Source: Candidatus Limnocylindria bacterium
Lineage (GTDB): Bacteria > Chloroflexota > Limnocylindria > P2-11E
DNA: 43,275 bases
Direction: 5' to 3'
NCBI GenBank assembly: GCA_036523395.1
Contig: DATDEH010000084.1
Span: 1-43,275 of the forward strand
A model generated the notes under the pieces. The model ran no database searches, was not told the DNA's origin, and saw nothing but the letters and a program-made list of their open reading frames with translations. A program made the position numbers and the translations under genes. Below are positions 9,204-17,542 of the stretch, in pieces. How positions within the stretch are numbered: position 1 is the stretch's first letter; every line of letters starts with the position of its first letter.

Positions 9204-10400
9204 ATGCCTCAGCCTCCGCTGGATGGGATCCGTGTTCTCGAGGTCGGTAACTACATGGCGGGTCCGTTCTGTGGCATGCAACTCGCGGATCTCGGAGCCG
9301 ACGTCATCAAGATCGAAGATCCGCGCGGCGGCGACCTGTCGCGTCGGCTCGAGCCGATCGTGGACGGTGAGAGCGGCAACTTCGTGCGGCTCAACCGCGG
9401 CAAGCGGAGCGTCGCCCTCGACCTGAAGCAGGAGGCGGGCGCCGGCATCTTCCGCCGCCTTGCGGAGCGCGCCGACGTCATCGTCGAGAACCTGCGGCCG
9501 GGCACGATGCGCGACCTCGGCCTCGAGCCACAGGGCCTCCTCGACGCAAACCCTCGTCTCGTGTACGCGGCGGTGACCGGCTGGGGTCTCGATGGGCCAT
9601 ACGCCGATCGTCCGGCACTCGACATCATCATCCAGGCGATGAGCGGCCTCATGAGCGTCACCGGCGAGGAGGGCGGCGCGCCGGTCAAGGTCGGCGTGTC
9701 GATCTCCGACCTCGTCGCTGGCCTCTACGCGACCATCGCCATCCTCGCTGCGCTCAGCGTCCGTCAGCGCGACGGCCGCGGGCAGCTCGTCGACATCTCG
9801 ATGTACGAATCGTCGGTGTCGCTCGCGGTCTGGGAGGCCGGACAGTTCTTCACGACCGGCGAGATCCCTCGCGCCGCGGGCTCCGCGCACAAGCTCATCG
9901 GCCCGTACCAGGCGGTGCGTGCGGCCGACAGGCACTTCGTGCTCGGGGCGACCACCGCGCCGAACTGGCATGGGTTCTGTGCGGCGCTCGGGCTCGAGCG
10001 AATCGAGCGAGACCCGCGCTTCGCGGACGGGACGCTCCGCCGCCGCAACAAGGCAGAGCTCATCCCGCTCATCGAAGAGGTCACCGCCACGCGCCCGGCA
10101 GCGCATTGGCTTTCGGTGCTGCGAGCGGCGGGCGTTCCGTGTGGCGAGATCCAGGACTACAGCCAGGTCTTCACCGACCCGCACCTGAGGGAGCGCGGCT
10201 TCTTCGTCGATCTGCCTCACGCGAAACTCGGTACGGTGCGCGCGCTCGGGACGCCGCTGCGTCTGCGCTCTTCGCCGGCGCGCATCGAGCGCGCGGGCCC
10301 AATCCTGGGCCAACACTCGGCTGAGGTGCTGCGCGAGATCGGTCATTCCGAGGATGAGGTGCGCGCGTTCGTCGCGCGTGGCACCGTGGCGGCGGCATGA
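9204..10400 (+). CDS. Family III CoA-transferase (CaiB/BaiF/formyl-CoA transferase family)
   Basis: Transfers CoA between organic acids through an enzyme-bound aspartyl anhydride. 398 residues, the normal length. The N-terminus LDGIRVLEVGNYMAGPFCGM and LGADVIKIEDPRGGD are the family's CoA-binding start. The catalytic Asp falls at residue 169 in VGVSISDLVAGLYATI, the position used in formyl-CoA transferase. VNPRLVYA-like and GWGLDGPYADRPALD segments are also present. The stop overlaps the next gene (ATGA), a crotonase, so the pair probably handles one acyl-CoA pathway, as in carnitine or short branched acid metabolism. The substrates cannot be read from sequence. Confidence 0.93.
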   Translation: MPQPPLDGIRVLEVGNYMAGPFCGMQLADLGADVIKIEDPRGGDLSRRLEPIVDGESGNFVRLNRGKRSVALDLKQEAGAGIFRRLAERADVIVENLRPGTMRDLGLEPQGLLDANPRLVYAAVTGWGLDGPYADRPALDIIIQAMSGLMSVTGEEGGAPVKVGVSISDLVAGLYATIAILAALSVRQRDGRGQLVDISMYESSVSLAVWEAGQFFTTGEIPRAAGSAHKLIGPYQAVRAADRHFVLGATTAPNWHGFCAALGLERIERDPRFADGTLRRRNKAELIPLIEEVTATRPAAHWLSVLRAAGVPCGEIQDYSQVFTDPHLRERGFFVDLPHAKLGTVRALGTPLRLRSSPARIERAGPILGQHSAEVLREIGHSEDEVRAFVARGTVAAA

Positions 10401-11170
10401 GCGACGTGCTCGTCGAGCGCCGCGGCGACGTCGTGTGGCTCACCTTCAACCGGCCCGAGGCGCGCAACGCGATGACGTTCGCGATGTACGAGCGCATGGC
10501 CGAGGTCGCTCGCGAGGTCGACGCCGATCGTGCCGTGCGCGCGCTCGTGCTGACCGGTGCGGGCGGCGCGTTCGTCTCCGGCACCGACATTTCGCAGTTC
10601 AGCGGATTCGCGCGGGAGAGCGACGCTCTCGAGTACGAAGCGCGGATGGACGCTTGGATGAGCGCGCTGGAGCACGTGCGCGTTCCGACCATCGCCGCGC
10701 TTCGCGGCCCCGTCGTCGGTGGTGGCGCGGCGATCGCGGCGGCGTGCGATCTGCGCATCGCCGCGCCGTCCGCACGCTTCGGCGTGCCGGTCGCGCGCAC
10801 GCTCGGCAACTGCTTCTCCATGGCCAACCTCGTGCGGCTGTCGTCGCTCGTCGGCGTCGCGCGGGTGAAGGAGATCGTGTTCACGGCGCGCCTCCTCGAT
10901 GCGGAGGAGGCCCTCCACATCGGTCTCTACCACGAGGTCACGAAGGATGAGGACGCCCTCGTGTCACGGGTGGACGAGCTCGCGCGGACGATCGCTTCGC
11001 ATGCGCCACTCACGCTTCAGGCGTCGAAAGAGGCGCTACGTCGGATCCGCGACCGCATGCTTCCGGAAGAGAGCGCCGATCTCATCCTGCTCTGCTATAT
11101 GAGCCGCGACTTCCGCGAGGGCGTCCAAGCGTTCATTGAGAAGCGAAAGCCGGTCTGGACGGGCGAGTGA
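10397..11170 (+). CDS. Crotonase (enoyl-CoA hydratase/isomerase) family protein lacking both canonical Glu residues
   Basis: 257 residues with a crotonase fold. WLTFNRPEARNAMTFAM at the N-terminus, an oxyanion-hole segment (GGAFVSGTDISQF, residues 57-68) and RGPVVGGGAAIAAACDLRIA (103-122) are clear. In active hydratases the second oxyanion segment reads GGGxE; here residue 112 is Ala. The second catalytic Glu, in a LPExTLG context, is replaced by the segment PVARTLGNCF. The protein is therefore unlikely to be a standard syn-hydratase; isomerase, thioesterase, decarboxylase or CoA-ligand-binding roles fit better. Its start overlaps the CoA-transferase stop and its stop overlaps the next gene. 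Confidence 0.9.
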   Translation: MSDVLVERRGDVVWLTFNRPEARNAMTFAMYERMAEVAREVDADRAVRALVLTGAGGAFVSGTDISQFSGFARESDALEYEARMDAWMSALEHVRVPTIAALRGPVVGGGAAIAAACDLRIAAPSARFGVPVARTLGNCFSMANLVRLSSLVGVARVKEIVFTARLLDAEEALHIGLYHEVTKDEDALVSRVDELARTIASHAPLTLQASKEALRRIRDRMLPEESADLILLCYMSRDFREGVQAFIEKRKPVWTGE

Positions 11171-11727
11171 GTTACTTCCATGAGGTGCAGCCACTGCGGC
11201 AGCAGCGGCTCATCGCCGTCATCTTGAGCGTCGTTGCGGTCATCGTGCTCGTGTCGCTGCTGAGCTCGGGCGCAGGCACGTTGCGGACCGCGGTCGTCAC
11301 CTTGGGCGCGCTCGGTCTCGTCGCCGCGCTCCTTCTTGCTGCGAGCCTGGAAACGACCGTCGACCGCGAGGCGATCACGGTCGCCTTCCACTTCCTCTGG
11401 CCGAAGCGGCGGATCCCGCTGTCGGATGTACGGAAGGGGGAGGCGACGAAGTACAGCCCTCTTCTCGACTACGGCGGCTACGGGGTGCGGCTCGGCTTTC
11501 ATGGTCGGGCGTGGAGTGTGAGCGGCGATGAGGGTGTGCTGGTGGAGGCGAATGACGGCTCGCACGTCATGATCGGATCTCAGCGTCCGAAAGAGCTCGA
11601 GGCTGCGATCGAACGCGCGAAACAGCAGCAAGAGGGCCACCCCCCGGGGGCGGGCGCATTAACGCACGTCGCGCTGGAACGTGACGCGAAGGGGTCAATC
11701 CCGTTGCGGCTGGTTTTTGGGACTTGA
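11167..11727 (+). CDS. Two-helix membrane protein with a PH-like domain, unknown function
   Basis: 186 residues from the GTG overlapping the crotonase stop. Two adjacent hydrophobic helices (about 15-34 and 40-60) are followed by an all-beta-looking domain (TTVDREAITVAFHFLWPKRRIPLSDVRK, then GGYGVRLGFHGRAWSVSGDEGVLVE and a final helix PKELEAAIERAKQQ). This layout resembles bacterial PH-like (bPH2) membrane proteins. About 30 C-terminal residues are unlike the rest and may be a poorly conserved tail. The function is unknown, and the link to the CoA genes may only be shared transcription. Confidence 0.75.
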   Translation: MSYFHEVQPLRQQRLIAVILSVVAVIVLVSLLSSGAGTLRTAVVTLGALGLVAALLLAASLETTVDREAITVAFHFLWPKRRIPLSDVRKGEATKYSPLLDYGGYGVRLGFHGRAWSVSGDEGVLVEANDGSHVMIGSQRPKELEAAIERAKQQQEGHPPGAGALTHVALERDAKGSIPLRLVFGT

Positions 11728-11752
11728 CGCAGAGGAGCGCCCGAAATTGAAT
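11724..11752 (+). promoter_or_regulatory. Candidate promoter of the 79-aa membrane protein
   Basis: TTGACG (11724-11729) and TTGAAT (11747-11752) are separated by 17 bases, a good match to a housekeeping sigma promoter. The -10 ends 8 bases before the ATG at 11761, so the mRNA would be leaderless or nearly so. The -35 overlaps the stop codon of the preceding gene. Confidence 0.45.
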
Positions 11753-11760
11753 GCCACCAT

Positions 11761-12000
11761 ATGAATAACGCTACGTGGTCCAAAGCCTTCGCGTTCATTG
11801 GTCTGACCGTCATGGGGCTCGCGCTCGCGTACTACTCGACTTCGATCGCGACCGCAGGGGTCGCCGGCATCAAGCTTGGCACTGACAACGGTGATGTGCT
11901 CTCCGTCGGGAGCGCGGCGCTCATCGTCGGCATCGCCATGGCTGCCGTGTTCGCGTATCTCGCGGTCACGCAGATCCGCGGCATCAGCCGCAAGGCCTAG
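11761..12000 (+). CDS. Small two-helix membrane protein, unknown
   Basis: 79 residues with hydrophobic helices at about 8-27 and 47-71 joined by a short loop (IKLGTDNGD); the tail ISRKA is basic. Codon use matches the neighbours and it has its own promoter-like sequence. I do not recognise a family. It could be a membrane-stress or transporter accessory peptide, but nothing in the sequence decides this. Confidence 0.65.
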   Translation: MNNATWSKAFAFIGLTVMGLALAYYSTSIATAGVAGIKLGTDNGDVLSVGSAALIVGIAMAAVFAYLAVTQIRGISRKA

Positions 12001-12033
12001 CCCAAAGCCGCAGCCACGACCGCGCGCGCCCGC

Positions 12034-12756
12034 CTAGGAGTGTGGGTCAGCGTCGCGCTGCCAGATCGCGAGGTCGTGCGCGAACGTCACGCGCCACGGA
12101 TCGAGCTCCTGTAGACGCGCCACCCACGGCGCGTACTCCGGATGAGGTGATCCGGCGCGGTCCAGCATCCACGCGTACAGGGCACGCGCGTACTCCGCGG
12201 CGTCGGAGAACGCCTGGCCCGCGATGACGATGCGGCCTTCCTGGGTCTCGATGACGAACGACTGATGACCAGCGGTGTGACCGGGCGTCGGAATGATGTG
12301 AACACCGGGCGCGACCTCGGCTTCCTCACCGTCGAGCACCTCAAGGCGCGCGTCGGGAAAGGCGATCGTCCTCTCGGGCAGCGAGTAGTCGAGGGTCGTG
12401 CTTGCGGTGTCGCGCTCGACCCGTTGCACGAAGATGGGCACGCGAGGGAAGCGGAAGTTGTTGCCCGAATGGTCGATGTGCAGGTGACAGTTGGCGACGG
12501 CGCGCGTGTCCTCGGGCCGCAGCGACGCCTCATGCAGCACGTCATCGAATGGCCGGATGACGGGATGGAAGAGCTCCTCGGCCTTCGCATGGCCCGCCAC
12601 GAGTCCGGTGTCGAGCAGGATCGGGCCCGAAGGGTGGCGGACGAGGAACGCGTCCACGACGATCGCGGCACCCTGCAGGTGGGGCGCGCGCGGGAAGTCG
12701 AGCGGCACGGTGTAGTGCCCCATGTGCAGACGGATCACGTCGCGCGCGCGCAGCAT
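12034..12756 (-). CDS. MBL-fold hydrolase resembling N-acyl-homoserine lactonases
   Basis: 240 residues of the metallo-beta-lactamase fold. The metal motif HLHIDH is at residues 91-96 and the next ligand His160 is in PTPGHTAGH; His227 in FAHD is the last ligand. The bridging Asp usual in binuclear MBL enzymes is replaced by Gln181 (IVIAGQAF). Overall it resembles quorum-quenching lactonases (AttM/AiiA type), with LLDTG near residue 47. It starts 2 bases after the stop of the permease gene and is probably the last gene of that transport operon, so it may open a lactone or cleave an imported compound. The Asp to Gln change leaves catalytic activity uncertain. Confidence 0.85.
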   Translation of the reverse strand: MLRARDVIRLHMGHYTVPLDFPRAPHLQGAAIVVDAFLVRHPSGPILLDTGLVAGHAKAEELFHPVIRPFDDVLHEASLRPEDTRAVANCHLHIDHSGNNFRFPRVPIFVQRVERDTASTTLDYSLPERTIAFPDARLEVLDGEEAEVAPGVHIIPTPGHTAGHQSFVIETQEGRIVIAGQAFSDAAEYARALYAWMLDRAGSPHPEYAPWVARLQELDPWRVTFAHDLAIWQRDADPHS

Positions 12757-12758
12757 CG

Positions 12759-13703
12759 CTACCCCGTGCGTAGGCGCGGGTCCAGCGCATCCCGAAGCGA
12801 GTCACCGAACAGATTGAAGCCGAAGACCGCCATGCTGATCGCGACCCCAGGCGCGATCGCGAGCCACGGTGCCTGTTCGAGGAACTGCATGCCCGCGCCG
12901 CGGAGCATCAGTCCCCAGGATGCCGTGGGCTCGAACACGCCCAGGCCGAGGAACGACAGCGATGCCTCGAGGAGGATGGCCTGGCCCAGGAAGGCGGTGA
13001 GCATGATGAGATATGGGGCGAAGACGTTCGGCGCGATGTGCCGGAACATGATGCGGATCGCGCCCGCTCCGACCGAGCGCGTCGCCTCGATGTACGGCAT
13101 CTGCACGATGCTGAGGGCGCTCGAGCGCACCACGCGCGCCACTCGCGGGACGATCGGCACGGTGATGGCGGCGATGACGTTGGCGATCTTGTCCTCGCCC
13201 GTCCCGAGCGCCGCGACCACCGCGATCGCGATCACGATCAGGGGGAACGACAGGAGGACGTCCATGAGCCGCTGGATGATCTGGTCGGTGCGTCCACCGA
13301 GGTAGGCGCTCGCGACCCCGAGCACGAGGCCGAGCGTGCACCCGACGAGCGACGCGCTGAATCCGACCAGGAGCGCCGTCCGCGAGCCGAAGATGACCCG
13401 CGAGAAGACGTCGCGGCCGAAGTTGTCGGCGCCGAGGAGATGCTCAGGCGAGGGCGGCTTGAGCAGATCGGGGAAGTTGATCGCGGTCGGCTCGTACGGG
13501 GCGACCACGTCGGCGAACGCGGCAGCGAGGAGCATGATGATGATGAGGGCGGCCCCCGCGGTTCCCAGCGGCCGTCGACGGATGAAGTCGGCCCAGAAGC
13601 GGACGAACCGCCGCCGGCCCGTGGACTCGAAATAGCGGCGCTTCGCGATCTCCTCGGCGGACGACGTCGTGCCCGAGACGTTGCCGGGCTCGGTCTCGAT
13701 CAT
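12759..13703 (-). CDS. Peptide/nickel-type ABC transporter permease, DppC-like
   Basis: 314 residues with the DppC layout: a cytoplasmic N-terminal OppC-N segment (FESTGRRRFVRFWADFIRRRPLG), the first membrane helix at about 50-70, a periplasmic stretch ending with PPSPEHLLGADNFGRDVFSRVIFGSR, and a five-helix core. The ATPase-docking EAA loop reads PYIEATRSVGAGAIRIMFRHIAPN. The ATG immediately follows the TAG of the upstream permease, so the two are coupled. The substrate is unknown: family members carry peptides, nickel, sugars or opines. Confidence 0.94.
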   Translation of the reverse strand: MIETEPGNVSGTTSSAEEIAKRRYFESTGRRRFVRFWADFIRRRPLGTAGAALIIIMLLAAAFADVVAPYEPTAINFPDLLKPPSPEHLLGADNFGRDVFSRVIFGSRTALLVGFSASLVGCTLGLVLGVASAYLGGRTDQIIQRLMDVLLSFPLIVIAIAVVAALGTGEDKIANVIAAITVPIVPRVARVVRSSALSIVQMPYIEATRSVGAGAIRIMFRHIAPNVFAPYLIMLTAFLGQAILLEASLSFLGLGVFEPTASWGLMLRGAGMQFLEQAPWLAIAPGVAISMAVFGFNLFGDSLRDALDPRLRTG

Positions 13704-14651
13704 CTACGCGTATCGGATCCGCGGGTCGAGCACGACGTAGATCATGTCCACGACGAAGTTCACGATCACGAAGACCGCTGCCAGCAGCAGGACGAGCGCC
13801 TGGATCAGCGGGTAGTCGCGGTGCGCGACAGCGTCGACGAGGAGCTTGCCGATCCCGTTCAGGTTGAAGACCTGCTCTGTCACGACGAGGCCGCCGATGA
13901 GGAACGCGAACTCGAGGCTCACGACCGTCACGACCGGCAGCAGCGCGTTGCGGAGCGCGTGCCGGACCACGACGAGCGTCTCGCGCAGTCCCTTGGCGCG
14001 CGCGGTGCGGACGTAGTCTTCGCGCAGGACTTCCAGGACCGTCGAGCGCGTCATGCGCATGGAGACGGCTGAGTAGCGGTAACCCACCGCGATCGCGGGC
14101 AGGATGAGCCCGGCGAGGTTCGCGACCGGATCTTCGAAGAGTGGTGTGAAGACCACCGGAGGCGCCCAGCCCCACAGCGTCAGCGTGACGAGGACCATCA
14201 TGATCCCGATCCAGAAGCTGGGCATCGCGAGACCGCCGATGCTGAACACGCGGATCGCGTAGTCGACCCAGGTGTCCTGCTTCACCGCGGCGACGACGCC
14301 GAGGGGGATCGCGAGCGCGACGGCAAAGAGCGTCGCCAGGATGGCGAGCTCGATCGAGAGCGGCATGCGGACCTGCACCTCATCGACGACCGAATGCCCG
14401 GTCCACAGCGACTGCCCCAGGTCAAGGTGCGAGATGGAGGTCATCCAATCGACGAACTGCGCCCACATCGGCTTGTCGAGGCCGAGGATGTGGCGTTCTT
14501 GATCGATGATGTCCTGCGGGACGCTCGACCCGGCATAGCGGAGCGCGACGATATCGCCGGGCACGGCGCGCATGATCACGAAGGTGAGGATCGCGACCCC
14601 GATGAGGGTAGGGATCATCAGCAGGAGCCGCCCGACGATGTAGCGCCGCAT
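13704..14651 (-). CDS. Peptide/nickel-type ABC transporter permease, DppB-like
   Basis: 315 residues. It begins RRYIVGRLLLMIPTLIGVAILTFVIMRAVPGD, the standard first helix of DppB/OppB permeases, and has further helices at about 100-125, 135-160, 175-195, 240-265 and 285-305. The EAA loop is REDYVRTARAKGLRETLVVVRHALRNALLPVV. It lies 41 bases downstream of the binding-protein gene; that gap has a direct repeat (CGCTAGTG twice) but no clear terminator. It pairs with the DppC-like permease; no ATPase gene follows in this operon. Confidence 0.95.
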   Translation of the reverse strand: MRRYIVGRLLLMIPTLIGVAILTFVIMRAVPGDIVALRYAGSSVPQDIIDQERHILGLDKPMWAQFVDWMTSISHLDLGQSLWTGHSVVDEVQVRMPLSIELAILATLFAVALAIPLGVVAAVKQDTWVDYAIRVFSIGGLAMPSFWIGIMMVLVTLTLWGWAPPVVFTPLFEDPVANLAGLILPAIAVGYRYSAVSMRMTRSTVLEVLREDYVRTARAKGLRETLVVVRHALRNALLPVVTVVSLEFAFLIGGLVVTEQVFNLNGIGKLLVDAVAHRDYPLIQALVLLLAAVFVIVNFVVDMIYVVLDPRIRYA

Positions 14652-14692
14652 TCGCGCTAGTGTCGGGCGGCCCCCGCTAGTGCGCTAATCCG

Positions 14693-16345
14693 CTACTTCT
14701 TCGCCACCCAGACTGTTGTCAGGTCCTGGTTCGTGTAGTGGTTCGAGCCGATCTTCCAGCCGCGAACGACGCTCAAGTACGGAATGATCCGGTACCACCA
14801 AAGCACCGGGTACTGATAGGCCATCTCGTCCATCGCGTAGCGCTCGATGTCGCCGACGAGCTTGACGCGCTTGGCCGGGTCGGTCTCGCGGCTCTGCGCG
14901 TCGATCATCCCGTCGAGCTTGGTGTCGTCGTAGTACGCGAAGTTGAGTCCCTTACCGGCCTTGCTTGCGGACCAGAACTTGGCGAGCTGAAGGTCCGGCT
15001 CGTCGAGGAAGTCGCAGTTGAAGTCGAGCGCGACCTCGAACGTGCCTGCGCGGAGATCCGCTTGATATGCGGACGTCTCCTTGACGTCGTGTGTCGCCGT
15101 GATGCCGACCTGCTTCCATTGATCGATGAGGTAGACGGCGACGGGCTCGTACGGCGTCTGGATGTTGCGGTTGAGGAACTTGAACGAAAGATTCGGCACT
15201 CCGGCGTCGGCCAGCAGCTTCTTCGCCGCGTCCTTGTTCGCCTTGGCGTCCTTGCCGAAGCCGGCGATCTTCACCAGGTCGGTGTCGCTCTCGGCGAACG
15301 GACCCTTCGGGCGCATGAGCCCGCCGACGTCCTTCACGATCGTCGTCTTCGAGAGCGCCTCGCCGCCTCCCCAGCGGTCAACCGCGAGGGTCAGCGCGCG
15401 GCGCACGCGCGGGTCGTCGAACGGCTTCTTCGTCGTATTCGGCACGACGTAGTTCACGCAGATCCACGGCGCTTCTTGGATCGCGAGGTCATTCGGCAGC
15501 GAGCGCGACAGGTCGTCGCGCTGTGAGGGCGTGAACCCGCGGAACTCGATCATCGCCTGCTTGCTGCGGATCGCGGTCACGCCGGCGTTGGCGTCGGTGA
15601 TGATGAGCGCCTTGTAGGCGTCAAGGTACGGAAGCTTGGTGCCGTCCTTGTCCTTGCCGAAGTAGTCGGGGTTCTTCTTGCCTTTCCAGTCCTGGCCCTT
15701 GGTGTTGCCGTCGTAGAGGAAGGGACCGGTACCCATGATGTTCTTCTCGTAGAAGTGGATGTCGGCCTTGAGCTTCGCCGCGCTGTAGATGAAGTTCCAC
15801 GGCGATGCGAGGTTGGTCAGGAACGAGGCCGACGGGTACTTCAGCTTGAAGTCGACGGTGTATTTGTCCGTCGCGTTCACCGCGGATACGACCGCGTACG
15901 CGCCCGCGCGGGGCGAGAGCACGCCGGTCGGCGGGAAGATGATCTTGTCGTAGGTCGCCTTGATGTCCTCGGACGTCATTCCGGTCCCGTCGTGGAACTT
16001 GACGTCCTGGCGCAGCTTCACAGTGACCGTCATCTTGTCGGCGGAGACCGCGGGCTGTTCGGCGGCGACGTCCGGGATCACCTTGGTGAGGTCGTTCGGG
16101 TCGAATTTGTATAACAGGCTGTAGTGCGGCGCGATCGGATGTAGCAGCGCGAATGTCGTCTCGCGATGTCCGTCGAACGACGGCGGCTCCGCGTTCACGA
16201 TGAACGTGAGCGTGCCCCCGGATACCGGTTTCTCGCCTCCTGCGACAGAAGGCGCGACCGTTGTCGTCGGCGGTTTGGCCGCCTGGGTGCAGGCGGCGAG
16301 AACCAGAGCGAGAGCGATAACGGGCGCGATTCGCGAACGAAGCAC
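14693..16345 (-). CDS. Substrate-binding lipoprotein of a peptide-type ABC transporter (SBP family 5)
   Basis: About 550 residues. The GTG at 16345 was chosen because AAGGGGG lies 8 bases upstream and it gives a clean lipoprotein signal peptide: basic start, hydrophobic core, and lipobox LVLAAC with Cys19 as the lipidated residue. A longer frame to 16411 adds an unlikely leader. The mature protein starts with a Pro/Thr-rich spacer, then GGTLTFIVNAEPPSFDGHRE, typical of SBP_bac_5. KLRQDVKFHDGTGMTSEDIKATYDKI is the family signature, and DPRVRRALTLAVDR is present. It is the first gene of the transport operon. The ligand is not predictable. Confidence 0.93.
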   Translation of the reverse strand: MLRSRIAPVIALALVLAACTQAAKPPTTTVAPSVAGGEKPVSGGTLTFIVNAEPPSFDGHRETTFALLHPIAPHYSLLYKFDPNDLTKVIPDVAAEQPAVSADKMTVTVKLRQDVKFHDGTGMTSEDIKATYDKIIFPPTGVLSPRAGAYAVVSAVNATDKYTVDFKLKYPSASFLTNLASPWNFIYSAAKLKADIHFYEKNIMGTGPFLYDGNTKGQDWKGKKNPDYFGKDKDGTKLPYLDAYKALIITDANAGVTAIRSKQAMIEFRGFTPSQRDDLSRSLPNDLAIQEAPWICVNYVVPNTTKKPFDDPRVRRALTLAVDRWGGGEALSKTTIVKDVGGLMRPKGPFAESDTDLVKIAGFGKDAKANKDAAKKLLADAGVPNLSFKFLNRNIQTPYEPVAVYLIDQWKQVGITATHDVKETSAYQADLRAGTFEVALDFNCDFLDEPDLQLAKFWSASKAGKGLNFAYYDDTKLDGMIDAQSRETDPAKRVKLVGDIERYAMDEMAYQYPVLWWYRIIPYLSVVRGWKIGSNHYTNQDLTTVWVAKK

Positions 16346-16414
16346 GGCTTCCACCCCCTTGGCGCGGAAATGTACTGTGCGTGGCGGAAAGACGGTACCG
16401 CGAAGCGACACGGA

Positions 16415-17542
16415 CTACGAGACTCGTACCGCCGCCTGGCGCCCCTGGATCACCTCTTCGTAGACGCCGACGAGCTGAGCGGTGACATGCGACCAGTCGA
16501 ATTCGGGCGCGCGCCTCGCGCCCGCCTCTCCAAGTCGTACGCGCAGAGCAGGGTCGCAGATGAGGCGCTCCAGCGCCGCCGCGATGGCCTCGGGATCCTT
16601 TGGTTCGACCAAGAGCCCGGAAACATTCCGCTGTACGACACGCTTGTAGCCGTGGATGTCGCTCGCCACGACCGGCAGGCCTGCGGCCATCGCCTCGAGC
16701 AGCACGATGCCGAACGACTCCTGTCCGGTCGACGGAGCGCAGAAGATGTCGGCGGTCTTGTAGAAGCGCGCCTTGTCGATGTCGTCGACGCGGCCGGCGA
16801 ACAGCACGTCCTGCAGATGGTTGTCGTGCACGAATCGTCGTAGCTTCCCGAGCTGCGGCCCCCAGTTACAGATGATCAGTCGCGTGTCCGGATACCTGGG
16901 TTTGAGCTTCGCATACGCCTGCAACAGATACATCGCGCCCTTGCGCGGCTCGAGCCTTCCGACGAAGAGGATGTTCGCCTTGCCGTCCCTGAACTCTGGG
17001 AACGGCCGCGCATTCGCGTAGAAGTCGACGTCGACGCCGTTCGGGATGATCCGGTAGTTGCCCGGGAAGTACGCCGAGATGAAATGCCGAGCGGCGCTCG
17101 ACACGCAGATCTTCTCGTCGAGCTTGTTCATGTAGCGGTCGAGCGCGATGCGGCCGGCCCAGTACGACACGGAGAACCCGCCGAAGGCGTGGAATGTCGC
17201 GACGTGGGGGCACTTCGCGGAATCGAGGATCTGGAACGAGAGGAACGGCACGAACGGCTCGTGGTGATGGATGATGTCGAACTTCTCGCGTTCCAGCATG
17301 CGCGATACGAGCCACTCGAGGCGCAGTGAAAGCGTCACGCGACCGATGCTTCCGTTGAAAGGGACTGCGATCGCCTGACCCACCTGGATCACGTCGCGCG
17401 CGGGCGGGTCGTCGCCCCACGGCGCGGTGATGATGCGCACCTCATGTCCCATGTCGCGGAGGCGCTCGTAGGTCTCGCGGATGTGCGCGTTCGCGCCACC
17501 GGGCCGCGGATACGCATACGGGGACACGATCCCGATCTTCAT
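16415..17542 (-). CDS. pimA: PimA-like phosphatidylinositol alpha-mannosyltransferase (GT4)
   Basis: GT-B glycosyltransferase expected to transfer mannose from GDP-mannose to phosphatidylinositol at the inner membrane face. 375 residues. The N-terminal domain has IGIVSPYAYPRPGGANAH, VPFNGSIGRV and DIIHHHEPFVPFLSF; the C-terminal domain has ILFVGRLEPRKG and CAPSTGQESFGIVLLEAMAAG with the family E(x7)E motif. These segments match what I recall of mycobacterial PimA (IPYNGSVARL, HLHEPNAPSLS, CAPNTGGESFGIVL) better than other GT4 enzymes. Start: the ATG at 17542 overlaps the PHP gene stop (ATGA); the longer frame to 17599 is not real. It closes the phosphatidylinositol cluster. Another hexose acceptor remains possible. 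Confidence 0.88.
   Translation of the reverse strand: MKIGIVSPYAYPRPGGANAHIRETYERLRDMGHEVRIITAPWGDDPPARDVIQVGQAIAVPFNGSIGRVTLSLRLEWLVSRMLEREKFDIIHHHEPFVPFLSFQILDSAKCPHVATFHAFGGFSVSYWAGRIALDRYMNKLDEKICVSSAARHFISAYFPGNYRIIPNGVDVDFYANARPFPEFRDGKANILFVGRLEPRKGAMYLLQAYAKLKPRYPDTRLIICNWGPQLGKLRRFVHDNHLQDVLFAGRVDDIDKARFYKTADIFCAPSTGQESFGIVLLEAMAAGLPVVASDIHGYKRVVQRNVSGLLVEPKDPEAIAAALERLICDPALRVRLGEAGARRAPEFDWSHVTAQLVGVYEEVIQGRQAAVRVS

Noticed and set aside
7878-10346. 822-residue minus-strand open frame
   Set aside because: It is antisense to the propeller and CoA-transferase genes, is Arg/Ala/Asp-rich with no recognisable domain, and simply reflects high GC content.
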